Translations under genes and position numbers: made by a program
Source: Aporhodopirellula sallentina SM41
Lineage (GTDB): Bacteria; Planctomycetota; Planctomycetia; Pirellulales; Pirellulaceae
Assembly: GCF_000346505.1 (NCBI RefSeq)
Contig: NZ_ANOH01000364.1
Coordinates: forward strand, 1 to 64,000
Direction of reading: 5' to 3'
DNA: 64,000 nt
The notes under the pieces: generated by a model
What the model saw: the letters and a program-made list of their open reading frames with translations, nothing else
Told to the model about the DNA's origin: nothing
Databases searched by the model: none
Part shown: in pieces, positions 1 to 8,885 of the stretch
Layout of the letters: each line of letters begins with the position of its first letter
Position numbering within the stretch: the stretch's first letter is position 1

Positions 1-1616
1 CGGTCTGCTGCCGATGCAGCCCGGTCCACTTCTTGGACGAGCACCAGATTGCTCTCGCCATCGTCCTCCACCAGGAACGCACCGCCACCGCCCGGGATCA
101 ACATTTCGTGCGAACTCTGCACGGTCGCTTCGAGATCATGCGGATAATGGTTTCGGCCCCGAATGATCAGCAACTCTTTCCGCCGACCCGTTACATACAA
201 TGCGCCGTCGCGAATGAAGCCGAGATCGCCGCTGCGCAGATAACCACCCTCATCGGAATCGGCCAATCGTCCGTCAAACGTCATCGCGGAATCTTCGGGT
301 CGGTTGTGGTAGCCCCTGGCGACGTGTGGCCCACGAATCCAAATCTCCCCAACTCGGTTCTCCCCACACGAAACTCGGGTATCGGGATCCACGATCACGA
401 CCTCCTCATTCATCGGGGGACGGCCACAGTTAACCAACTCAATCGGAAGCCCATGCGGGTTGACTTCGTGAGTCCCATTGGCCGATGGAACCGGTGACGG
501 ATCGACGCTGGTGACTCGTCCGTGCTTTTGTAAATCGTCGGGGTCCACATTGCAGGTGGAGAGTTTTCCAGGGCCATGGCCTCCGGCGACCAACAACGTC
601 GCCTCCGCCAAACCGTAGCAAGGATAAAACGAGGAATCCGAAAACCCGTACACGCCGAACCTCTCAGCAAAACGACGCATCGTCGATGGTCGAATCGGTT
701 CGGCTCCTGAGAACGCGACCCGCCACGTGCTCAGGTCCACGCCGTCAATCTCGGTCGGCTTCACCTTTTTTAAACACAGCTCGTAAGCAAAGTTCGGCGC
801 CCCACTCACGACTGCACCATATTTACTGATCGCTTGGAGCCAGCGTGACGGTCGCTGCAAGAACGACAGCGGTGACATCAATACGGTCGTACCACCAACG
901 TACAGCGATTCCAGGATCCCACCGATCAACCCCATGTCATGATAGGCAGGCAACCACGACACACCGACCTGGGCCGTTTCGCACGAGAGGCCGAAGCCTT
1001 TGCGAATCATCTCGAGGTTGTGCATGATGTTGCCGTGACTGACCATCACACCACGCGGTTCCTTCGTCGAACCCGAGGTGTACTGCAAAAACGCAGTGCT
1101 ATCCGAACGCAGCTCCGGTGCAGTCCACTGCGACGCAGACGCCTCCGCAAGCTCACCGATACTCAGCCATTTTTGGTCACCAATCTGCCCCGTCGTCTCC
1201 GAATCGGCCAACAACTCGATCACGCGCTGCGTCGCCAACATTGCGGCAGGCTTGGCATCGTCCACAATCGCCGATAAGCGAGCCGACGGGCGACGCGGTT
1301 TGGGGTACGTCGCCGGAATTGCCAGAACCCCGGCGTAGGCGCATCCCATGAATGCTTTGATGAACTCCAATCCCGGAGGAAACACCAACGCGACACTGTC
1401 GCCACGGTTCACACGCCCCAACAAGCCCGCCGCGATCTGGCGAGCCGCCACGTCGAGCTCTCGGTAGCTCAACGTCGAAGATTCGTTCTCGTCTTCCAAA
1501 AACCGAAACGCGCAACGCTCAGGAAAAGCTTGGCTGCGGGACGTCAACATGTCGACCAACGTCCCCCTGCCGCTTCCCTCATCATGGGGGCAATCACTAG
1601 GCGGAAAAATATTCAT
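1..1616 (-). CDS. Fatty acyl-AMP ligase (FAAL), 3' end outside the window
   Basis: About 538 residues are visible and the frame is open to base 1, so the C-terminus lies outside. The protein should adenylate a fatty acid and pass it to an acyl carrier protein. The ATP-binding loop YTSGSTKEPRGVMVSH is at about residues 179-194, followed by MGLIGGILESLY, CYGLAEATLLV, RSGDLGF and GRNHYPHDLEATV, the last being typical of FAALs rather than acyl-CoA ligases. The ATG at 1616 is chosen because the family hallmark TLVDML (residues 19-24) lies upstream of the later ATG at about 1550. Planctomycete FAALs are sometimes the first domain of PKS/NRPS-like chains, so the missing end matters. No neighbour on this side shows the product. 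Confidence 0.87.
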   Translation of the reverse strand, partial: MNIFPPSDCPHDEGSGRGTLVDMLTSRSQAFPERCAFRFLEDENESSTLSYRELDVAARQIAAGLLGRVNRGDSVALVFPPGLEFIKAFMGCAYAGVLAIPATYPKPRRPSARLSAIVDDAKPAAMLATQRVIELLADSETTGQIGDQKWLSIGELAEASASQWTAPELRSDSTAFLQYTSGSTKEPRGVMVSHGNIMHNLEMIRKGFGLSCETAQVGVSWLPAYHDMGLIGGILESLYVGGTTVLMSPLSFLQRPSRWLQAISKYGAVVSGAPNFAYELCLKKVKPTEIDGVDLSTWRVAFSGAEPIRPSTMRRFAERFGVYGFSDSSFYPCYGLAEATLLVAGGHGPGKLSTCNVDPDDLQKHGRVTSVDPSPVPSANGTHEVNPHGLPIELVNCGRPPMNEEVVIVDPDTRVSCGENRVGEIWIRGPHVARGYHNRPEDSAMTFDGRLADSDEGGYLRSGDLGFIRDGALYVTGRRKELLIIRGRNHYPHDLEATVQSSHEMLIPGGGGAFLVEDDGESNLVLVQEVDRAASAAD

Positions 1617-2634
1617 CGCATCAAGGTTTTTAGGAAAATTCGATCAACAAATGTTCGGTGACCAATCGATCACCACCACGGCCAAACAAGCCGCAGTTTT
1701 TGGGGACAAACCGCTCCGAATATATCAAGCACACGTCATATTCTTACCAACAGCACAACACCCCCTAGCTTATGCACTTTAACATTCTAGTCTAGGCATT
1801 CCGCATTGGATTGGCTTTTTCATGGGGTTGCGACGTAAGCAATCCCCCCGAAAGAGTTTACCGTTGTAATCAATTCGACGCGCGCTTCCGAGAGGCCAAT
1901 TCCGCAAGTAAAAACATACCGCCCTTGTCATTTTTTCAGACAAGCAACTCTTTGATGGCAAAACCACTCGAAGCTCGGACAACCCGCTTCACCCAAATCA
2001 GCCATCTCCCCCGCTCGGACTGGCACTGCGCAATTGAATAGCCCGTTGCGCCGTCACAATGGTTAACGGCCGACTGCAACCGGGAAGAGATGTAGCAACA
2101 CTCCCCCGATCACTCCCGTTTCCCACTATTCCGCCAAAGGCACCTGAGAGCCCCTTGCCCCCGTGACCGGCTCTCTCATGACTGGAAAGCAGCCGCGCCA
2201 TTCTCGCAGATTGCACGAACAGCAAACGCGATACCACATACCCGCTGCCTTTTGCCGCACCCCAAATCAGCCGCCCTCATCGCCAACACTAAACACTTGA
2301 CCACACGCCGCTTCAATCCCTTGCCCTGATTGAATGCCATGCCCTGAATGATCAACCGCCGCGATCTCATCGCCGCAGATTGACTAGGCTGGCATAATCG
2401 CCCCGGTGTCGAGGACAATCCCGATTTGCTATTCAACGTCATTGACGAACCGAGCGAACGAAGCAAACAACCGCCCCGCTTCGCATCTGGAAGTGGTTGA
2501 ACGTTTGAAAGCCGACCTGTCTTATGGGAACCGGACGCATACCTCCACGCGAGACCGAAGGTAAAATGCGGGAACGCAATCCAATCCGAAAACGCCAGAT
2601 GAACGTCAACGCGAGAGCACTAGCGCAGATTTCC
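1617..2634. other. Long non-coding stretch upstream of two divergent genes
   Basis: About 1 kb separates the divergent FAAL and glycan-hydrolase-like genes. Several short overlapping frames exist on both strands, but none has a convincing start, a recognisable motif or a hydrophobic signal. The 1600-1800 part is noticeably A/T-rich and probably holds the FAAL promoter. I see no RNA gene or repeat. Confidence 0.5.
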
Positions 2635-3462
2635 ATGAACCTTCCGACACGACGAACCTTCCTAGCCGGCTCGGCATCGGCAGCCTTGTCACCGACGCTT
2701 TTGGCCGGTCCTGTTCGACACCGGTCGGGCAAAAAAGGGCTCGGCATCACTGCCAAGAATCCCAACTGGGTCGAACGCGTCCAATCACTCGACCTCGATT
2801 GGTTCTATACGTGGGGCGCCCGATTACCCAAGGACACCCCCGAGGGACTCCAGTTCATACCAATGCTTTGGGGATGGTACGGCGATAAATCCATCAAAGC
2901 CCTCGATCAGATCCAGACCGCATCCCAAAACGCCTCCGACAAAACCTTGCTGGGCTTCAACGAACCCGATGGTAAAGCGCAAAGCAATATCTCGGTCGAT
3001 AAAGCCATCCGAGTCTGGCCAGAACTGATGAAAACAGGTTTGCCACTGGCTAGCCCTGCTTGTGTTCACGCCGATGGAAAGTGGATGCAAGAGTTCATGA
3101 CCAAAGCACAAGCGAAAAAGCTGCGCGTTGATTTCGTTTGCATCCACTCATACAGCGGCCCTAATCCAGGCAATTTTCTAGCAAAGGTTCAAAAGATCTA
3201 CCGCATGTACGGACGCCCGTTGTGGATCACCGAATTTGCGATCGGCGATTGGTCAGCAAAATCGGTGAAAGAAAACAAACACCATCCGCAAAAGATCGGC
3301 AACTTCATGCGGGCGGTACTTCCACAACTCAACCGCACGCCCTATGTCCACCGCTACGCTTGGTTCCCCGCCAGCACCACCAATCGGGCGCTCGGCACCT
3401 CGGCACTCTTCAAGCCCGACGGATCACTCACCGGACTCGGCAACCTGTACCGAGAACTCTAG
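2635..3462 (+). CDS. Tat-exported glycoside-hydrolase-like protein (Glyco_hydro_cc fold)
   Basis: 275 residues from the ATG at 2635. The frame is open further upstream, but the Tat signal (RRTFLAG, residues 6-12, then a hydrophobic stretch ending near LLAG) fixes this start; no strong ribosome site is visible. The mature part resembles the short TIM-barrel glycosyl-hydrolase catalytic core family, found in fungal alkali-sensitive-linkage proteins. Candidate catalytic glutamates are E110 in GFNEPDG and E200 in WITEFAIG, each at the end of a predicted beta strand; HSYSGPNPGN lies between. The substrate is unknown. It stands alone, convergent with the lactate dehydrogenase gene. The fold is fairly sure and the activity is inferred. 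Confidence 0.75.
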   Translation: MNLPTRRTFLAGSASAALSPTLLAGPVRHRSGKKGLGITAKNPNWVERVQSLDLDWFYTWGARLPKDTPEGLQFIPMLWGWYGDKSIKALDQIQTASQNASDKTLLGFNEPDGKAQSNISVDKAIRVWPELMKTGLPLASPACVHADGKWMQEFMTKAQAKKLRVDFVCIHSYSGPNPGNFLAKVQKIYRMYGRPLWITEFAIGDWSAKSVKENKHHPQKIGNFMRAVLPQLNRTPYVHRYAWFPASTTNRALGTSALFKPDGSLTGLGNLYREL

Positions 3463-4039
3463 TTTCGGGAAAAGCAAACCACCAAAGGTCCGAGCGAGTG
3501 TTGCTTATCGCCGTGATGTTCATCATTGGCGATCGGTGATCGTACGAGCCCGCAGTCTTTGTCCCGCTGGCGGCGTGCGAGTGACTTTTACGTTTTTGAT
3601 CGCCTTGTGTGTCTCCTGTTCAAAGAGCGTGACAAACCTGTCGGTGCGATTCACGCCCGCGATTCCAAGAGGCAATCGCGAGACACTTTCACTACTGCAA
3701 ACGCAAGCTCACAGTGCGATGCCGTCTCCTATGCCGCGGAGAAGGCTTTGTTGATCGCTGCCTGCAAGCCTGGGATGCTAACTGGCTTCTGAACCCGCAT
3801 TATTCACCAAGAACTTGTTGAATAATGCGGGTTCAAGGCTGTAGCGAAAACCGCCAAGACTTTCGGTGATTCACGCCCCTCCCGAAACTCTCGGCGAATT
3901 TCGCTACCCGAGAACGAGGCTTTGACGCACCGCTAGGAATGTTCCAACGAAGCGATTCAGGATGGAATGACCGGTGACACCCCCGCGACGCGACTCGCCG
4001 TGATCGTGAAACTCCTCACGGTCGACGACCCCAGCACAG
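3463..4039. other. Non-coding stretch between convergent genes, with palindromic repeats
   Basis: 577 bases between two convergent genes. The frames in 3463-3790 show no protein family features. The second half carries two adjacent inverted repeats, listed separately. The first half could be decayed coding sequence, but I could not identify a parent. Confidence 0.5.
3791..3907. repeat. Composite of two adjacent inverted repeats
   Basis: The first hairpin is perfect: 16-base arms at 3791-3806 and 3819-3834 with a 12-base loop. The second has 26-base arms at 3841-3866 and 3882-3907, 22 of 26 positions complementary, with a 15-base loop. They are 6 bases apart. The arrangement suits a REP/BIME-like or MITE-like extragenic element. 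Neither stem is followed by a clear T-run, so simple Rho-independent termination is less likely, although the site lies between convergent genes. Confidence 0.75.
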
Positions 4040-4990
4040 CTACATTTTGATGAGGCCTATCGAGTCGATCGCATCACGAATGATCCCAGCACTTCGCTTC
4101 AGAGCGGACGATTCGTCTTCGGATAGATCAAGCGGAACCGGTGCGATCACGCCCTCACCGCCCAGCAAGTGCGGCATTGAGATCGTGACGTCCGGCAGCC
4201 CATCCATCCCCTCGATGCGAGAACATACCGTCAGAATCGAACGCTGGTCGTGCAAGACAACGTCAACAAGTTGGGCCAACGCACTACCGATTCCATAATA
4301 CGTCGCTCCTTTGCCTTTGATGATTCTGTAAGCGGCTCGACGGACCTGGTCATCAATCTCTGCTCGGCTGGCATCGTTAAGTTCCACGCCCCGTTGTTCG
4401 CCGTACTCTTCCAACGAAAGACACGCGATCGTTGCGAGCGACCACGAAAGCACCTCCGAATCACCATGTTCGCCAACGACATATCCGTGCACGTGATGGG
4501 AATCGACACCAAAGTGCATCCCCAAAAGCGTTCGGAAGCGAGCTGTATCTAGCATCGTCCCTGATCCGACCACACGGTTTGTCGGAACACCACAGGCCAA
4601 GGCAAATTCGCCGGCCAGGTGCGTCATGATGTCAACGGGATTGGTCGCAATAATCAACACTGCATGGGGCGCGTGTTCGACAATTTTGGGAATCACATCG
4701 CGAAACACTTGCGCGTTTCTCTGTAGCAATTTCAACCGTGATTCGCCGGGTCGTTGATTGATGCCCGCCGCAACGATAACAACGTGACTGTCCGCAAGGT
4801 CCGAGTAATTCCCGGCTCGAAGGGTCAATGGATGCGAGAACGGGACCGCATGGAAGAGATCATCAGCCTCCGCCGCCGCACGCGCATCATCCAAATCCAC
4901 CATCACTATTTCTCGGCCAATTCCCTGCATCACAAGTGCGTACGCGGCCGTGGAGCCAACAAAACCGCTGCCAACAATTCCGACCTTCAT
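4040..4990 (-). CDS. ldh: L-lactate dehydrogenase
   Basis: 316 residues, normal length for an NAD-dependent L-lactate dehydrogenase interconverting pyruvate and L-lactate. The Rossmann motif GSGFVGS is at residues 7-13. The substrate loop reads INQRPGESR, with glutamine at residue 79 where malate dehydrogenases carry arginine, so lactate rather than malate is expected. N117 (TNPVD), R151 (LDTARFR) and the catalytic H175 (GEHGDSE) are present. Its start overlaps the stop of the upstream BON gene by ATGA, so the two are probably translated together. A lactate enzyme suggests fermentative growth or redox balancing under low oxygen. Confidence 0.93.
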   Translation of the reverse strand: MKVGIVGSGFVGSTAAYALVMQGIGREIVMVDLDDARAAAEADDLFHAVPFSHPLTLRAGNYSDLADSHVVIVAAGINQRPGESRLKLLQRNAQVFRDVIPKIVEHAPHAVLIIATNPVDIMTHLAGEFALACGVPTNRVVGSGTMLDTARFRTLLGMHFGVDSHHVHGYVVGEHGDSEVLSWSLATIACLSLEEYGEQRGVELNDASRAEIDDQVRRAAYRIIKGKGATYYGIGSALAQLVDVVLHDQRSILTVCSRIEGMDGLPDVTISMPHLLGGEGVIAPVPLDLSEDESSALKRSAGIIRDAIDSIGLIKM

Positions 4991-5283
4991 TTCAATTTCC
5001 TGGTAGGAGGCGTTTTGTCAACCACGTGAATACTGTTGACAATGTGTGTGACTCCGTCGACGCGTCGAGCGCTTTCTTGAGCAAGTTGTTTGAGGTAATA
5101 CGCCTCCACCTCGCCTAGAAGCTGGAGTATCCCGTGTTGATACTCACACCTTATGCGTCGCAGCGAAGGTTGTTGGCTTCTCGCCAGCTCGTCGCAAACG
5201 CCCTGTTTGATTCGGACTGATCGGTGCTTCGCAGCAACTGCGGACTCATTGCCAGGACCGCATGGTTCAACCAGAGGACTCAT
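4987..5283 (-). CDS. Small BON-like domain protein
   Basis: 98 residues. From about residue 30 the sequence follows the BON-like pattern common in planctomycetes: [19 protein letters not shown], then [19 protein letters not shown] and [12 protein letters not shown] domains are thought to bind membranes or ligands. There is no signal peptide or membrane segment, so it is probably cytoplasmic. It is the first gene of a pair with ldh, with which it shares an ATGA overlap. The partnership with lactate dehydrogenase is unexplained. Confidence 0.75.
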   Translation of the reverse strand: MSPLVEPCGPGNESAVAAKHRSVRIKQGVCDELARSQQPSLRRIRCEYQHGILQLLGEVEAYYLKQLAQESARRVDGVTHIVNSIHVVDKTPPTRKLK

Positions 5284-5698
5284 TTAACAACACCTATCGC
5301 GAAAGGAACATGTTTCAAGGTACGACGGGACGCTACTTTGCAATCCTCATTCCACTAACAAAAGCCTCATCCGAAGACAAAAGCCTCATTCCACTCACAA
5401 AGGATTGCGCAATCCGTTCCCACGCAAGCGGACGAGGCAACGATCCCTGTCGCATGGGATTCGCGACCTCGTTCACCACCTTCGCTTCCTCATTTTCTGT
5501 GCGATTGGTCCGCACACTTGCCCAACGGTGCGCACCCTTTTTATTGTACGCAAGAATGACACAGCATTGTTGATTCTCGTTCTAGGTCGGCCCACCGATG
5601 ACAGTTGCCAAGGACTTCACCGCATCAAGCTGAAATCGGTACACCGGTTGCATTGCCGCGAATGACAACAAGTTCAACCAACCGATACGGAAGTGATC
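5284..5698. other. Intergenic region between divergent genes
   Basis: About 415 bases upstream of both the BON-ldh pair and the secreted hydrolase. An 11-base direct repeat (AAAAGCCTCAT) occurs twice near 5358-5390, and a 14-base palindrome GGATTGCGCAATCC lies at 5402-5415. These are possible operator sites, but nothing in the sequence ties them to a regulator. No gene is apparent. Confidence 0.4.
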
Positions 5699-6304
5699 AT
5701 GACAACAACGAGATTCCATCCGACGCCGCACCCATCGAACGCAGGATTGAGATCGACGATAGCTGGCCTAATCCTTCTGTTCACGCCGAGCGTCTGCTTG
5801 GCAGTTCCCGATGGCACCGTGCTAATGATGTACGCCGACAATGTGGTAGGCAGAGTTGCCCATCGAATCACTCATGACAAGTACACGCATACGGCGATCG
5901 TGCTTGATGGTGTCGTTTACGAAGCGACGGTCCCGACCGTGAAGAAAAGTCCCTTCCCTGGACATCACGGGCGAACCACGCACGTGTTTGCCTACGTTCC
6001 AGAGCGGCCTTTCTCGGCAGATGAAGTTGCGAGAATGAAGCAATATGCTGAGTCTCACCTCGGACAGCCGTACGGTCTCAAGAATTACTTCTGGAAAAAC
6101 TCAAGACCGGATGGCCGAACTTGGTGCAGTGAATTTGTCAGGGATGTCCTAGACAGTTCTCAGCGCTACCACCTGAGCTACCGTGAAGGATTCGAACCGC
6201 AGACGCTTCTGAACACAATCGATAGTGAGTTCTCCGGTCCCACAATCGTTTCGGAGCCTCCATATTCTCGACCGGTAGCTTCAAGGCGAGTGTCCAGCCG
6301 GTAG
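5699..6304 (+). CDS. Secreted YiiX-like (permuted NlpC/P60) hydrolase
   Basis: 201 residues. The ATG at 5699 follows GGAAG by five bases; the GTG two codons earlier is less likely. Residues about 18-36 form a signal peptide ending LAVPDG. The order of catalytic residues, a histidine early (H64 in KYTHTAIVLDG) and a cysteine late (C143 in TWCSEFV), is that of the circularly permuted papain-like YiiX/C92 group rather than normal NlpC/P60. Members are proposed to cleave amide or thioester bonds in peptidoglycan peptides or lipid conjugates. The true substrate is unknown. It stands alone. Confidence 0.8.
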   Translation: MTTTRFHPTPHPSNAGLRSTIAGLILLFTPSVCLAVPDGTVLMMYADNVVGRVAHRITHDKYTHTAIVLDGVVYEATVPTVKKSPFPGHHGRTTHVFAYVPERPFSADEVARMKQYAESHLGQPYGLKNYFWKNSRPDGRTWCSEFVRDVLDSSQRYHLSYREGFEPQTLLNTIDSEFSGPTIVSEPPYSRPVASRRVSSR

Positions 6305-6365
6305 CCCGGAGGGGACGTGGTCGATGACCTCGCCCGCTTTGTCTCCGGCGACCTCCCACGATAGT

Positions 6366-6704
6366 TCAATCATCGCCGTCGTGATCCCAAGCACCAAGCG
6401 ACCACCCCGTTTGTGCCGAGTTTCTACTCCAGCAAGACATCGACAGCATGGGACTCACCCCACACGCGATCGTGAAAACAGCAAGGCACGTTATGGAGAC
6501 CGAACGCTTCAAGCTGCCACCGGACAGTTTCAGAGCAAGCGTGCCAACTCTCGACTCCTGATCGTCGGCCATAGTCAAAACAGTATCTGGTAGTTGACTC
6601 GGTTCCGAAGCGGATGAATGCTCGAAAACCATCAGAGTTGCCAACACAATGATGGGGACAAGAACGTTTTTAGCCGTGACTATCTTTGACTCCCAAACAA
6701 CCAA
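6366..6704 (-). pseudogene. Possible decayed sulfatase-like N-terminus
   Basis: A 112-codon minus-strand frame directly downstream of the sulfatase gene. Residues about 13-33 look like a signal peptide ending ASE, and residues 39-49 read PDTVLTMADDQ, close to the PNIVLIMADDQ-type opening of sulfatases. After that the sequence no longer resembles any sulfatase and no C-x-P-S-R motif follows. The resemblance is short and could be chance. The alternative is simple non-coding sequence: nothing else is visible in 6305-6790. Confidence 0.25.
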
Positions 6705-6790
6705 ATCGGTTTACGAAGACGATCTACGACGACCGTCCATGGAGACACGCCTCGTCGAAACCAATTCGGCGACAAAAAACGCCGCCGTCG

Positions 6791-8737
6791 CTAATCTCGA
6801 GACGGAACTGACACCTCCGGCACAATTGTGTCGGGGATCGATAACTCTTTATCATCGCTGCCCAAAGCAAAGTCACTGATCGCATAGTCATCTTCCTGTT
6901 TCCAGTTCACTTCGAGGCGGCGATCTCCCAAAACGATTTCCCCTAGCTTCTTTCGCAGGAACTCTGCTAACGCCGCATATCGTTCATCACCCGCGACATT
7001 CACCCGCTCTTCGGGATCAACCCGCAAATCAAACAACGCCAACTCGACATCTGATTTCGGCGCATCCAAAGCCCAACGGATATTCTGATTGGGCCTGTAA
7101 CCGGAGCCTGGTTTTCCGTTTTTGAATCGGGTGCGCATCGAAAACGCGAAATCACGCGACCGAAGATACGCTCGGGGTCCGTAGACATGGTTCATCTCGC
7201 CGAGAACATAGGCCCGTTTCACCACGTCTCCCGAGAAAGTCCGCTGCAGCGAGACGCCATCGAGATGCTCAAACTCAGCTTTGGTGGTGTCACATCCAGC
7301 AGCCTCAAAAAACGTTGGGGCAAAGTCGACGAACTCCACGAAGTCATCGCAAACGGTTCCCGGGGGAAATTGCGACTTGTCGGACGACACAACAATGACG
7401 GCGTTGTGATTGGAATGGTCATACGGGCCAAACTTCGACTCGATTCCTTGTTCGCCGAGATGCCAGCTATGGTCTCCACAAACGTAAACGATCAGATACT
7501 CCTGACTTCGCTTTTTGCAGAAGCCTTTGAATCGTTCGACCGCAACCCCAACCATGGCATCACCGAACGCGCAGAACGCGTAGTAGTCCCGAATTGCCTG
7601 TTGCTTCGCCGATGGAGAAAGGTCGTCAAACCTGTTCTTGGCGTGTAGCGTTTTCAACTGCGGCGGCAGACGTTGGAGTTCGTTCAGATCAAACTTCGGA
7701 ACTCGGTAGTTTTTCCCTTCGAAACGATCACGATACTCTTGCGGCGGCAGAACCGGAGTGTGTGGAAAGTGGAACCCCACGTTCAAAAACACCGGTCGAT
7801 CGGATGCTGGCCCGTCGACGGTCTCACCATATCCCGTCTTATACGATCGCCCGACGTTCTCGAGAAACCGCCCAAACTCATCGACGGTGTAGCCATCGAG
7901 TGTTTTCTCGGGAGGTTGTGAACTACGGCCACCCACAATGTGCCCCGCTCCCGAAACCGTATGCAGAATATCGAGTTCTCGTTCAATCCGTTCCCTTTGC
8001 GCCAACTCCTCGTCATCCAGATCGCCGTCAACTAGCACAGACACGACGCTTCCGTCGGGATAGTAGAAGCGATCTTCGGTCCCCACTACCTTCATCTTGC
8101 CATTGATCTGCCGGCGACGCTTATCACGATACCAATCGGTCAGACCGTTGCGTTGCAAATCATTCTTGGCATCAACTTCGAAATCCCAAAAACCAATATC
8201 CGACCACGTTAGCCCCGGTCCCCAATCAAAGATGTAGTACCCCGACTTTCCGAACAAAGCCGTGTGATAACCTTGCCCCTTCATCACCTGTGGAATGACC
8301 GGGCGGAACGTCGACACTGCGTTGTGCGTCTGTTCAAAACCGTAGATCCCATTTCGAAACGGATATCGCCCCGTGATCATTGATCCCCGCGAAGGCGCAC
8401 AACCAGGCGAGTTGCAATAGGCATTGGAAAACAACACCCCTTCAGCGGCCAGGCGATCCACGTTGGGTGATGAAACAAAACCGAGATCGCTCTCATCGCT
8501 TCCTCGCACGGCACGATTGAAACACGCCAAGGAATCCGGGCGTTGGTCGTCGGTAATCACCCAGAGGATGTTGGGCAGGTCACGTGTCGGCTCCGAACAA
8601 GTCGCCGTCGGCAATCCGCTCCAGCCCCCGAGCACTGCGATAGTTAACAGCACACCGGCAACCCCGCGCAAAGATACGTGAGACGGATGCAGCTCGATCA
8701 GACATGGCTTCATTGTCAAAACCCAATTTGATTGCAT
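6791..8737 (-). CDS. Secreted sulfatase (type I, formylglycine-dependent)
   Basis: About 648 residues from the ATG at 8737, which follows AAAGGA by ten bases; an ATG at 8803 and one at 8713 are alternatives. A signal peptide precedes the mature start near TCSEP. The metal-binding pair is in NILWVITDDQRPD and the maturation motif is CAPSRGSMITGRYP, whose cysteine becomes formylglycine. PVFLNVGFHFPHTP and GDHSWHLGEQG supply further active-site residues. It should remove sulfate esters from a polysaccharide fragment. It is the last gene of the agar/porphyran-type locus, 148 bases after the preceding sulfatase, whose sequence family is clearly different. It is long for the family, with an insert near residues 190-290. 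Confidence 0.92.
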   Translation of the reverse strand: MQSNWVLTMKPCLIELHPSHVSLRGVAGVLLTIAVLGGWSGLPTATCSEPTRDLPNILWVITDDQRPDSLACFNRAVRGSDESDLGFVSSPNVDRLAAEGVLFSNAYCNSPGCAPSRGSMITGRYPFRNGIYGFEQTHNAVSTFRPVIPQVMKGQGYHTALFGKSGYYIFDWGPGLTWSDIGFWDFEVDAKNDLQRNGLTDWYRDKRRRQINGKMKVVGTEDRFYYPDGSVVSVLVDGDLDDEELAQRERIERELDILHTVSGAGHIVGGRSSQPPEKTLDGYTVDEFGRFLENVGRSYKTGYGETVDGPASDRPVFLNVGFHFPHTPVLPPQEYRDRFEGKNYRVPKFDLNELQRLPPQLKTLHAKNRFDDLSPSAKQQAIRDYYAFCAFGDAMVGVAVERFKGFCKKRSQEYLIVYVCGDHSWHLGEQGIESKFGPYDHSNHNAVIVVSSDKSQFPPGTVCDDFVEFVDFAPTFFEAAGCDTTKAEFEHLDGVSLQRTFSGDVVKRAYVLGEMNHVYGPRAYLRSRDFAFSMRTRFKNGKPGSGYRPNQNIRWALDAPKSDVELALFDLRVDPEERVNVAGDERYAALAEFLRKKLGEIVLGDRRLEVNWKQEDDYAISDFALGSDDKELSIPDTIVPEVSVPSRD

Positions 8738-8885
8738 CACCGCGCGATCCTTTGCGGCTCGACGGTGCTTTTGATGTTCGCGATTCAGATCACTACGTTC
8801 CATTGCCGCATCCGCTGCGACTAGTCACAAACCCCAGGTTGGGTTAGCGACAAACGCTCTCGAGCGAAGCGGCGCGGAACAGTGC

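Noticed and set aside
3526-3792. 88-codon frame that might be a decayed transposase next to the palindromes
   Set aside because: No DDE or other transposase motif and no conserved length; it could not be tied to any insertion sequence.
5402-5415. 14-base palindrome as an operator
   Set aside because: A single short palindrome without a known regulator nearby is not enough evidence.
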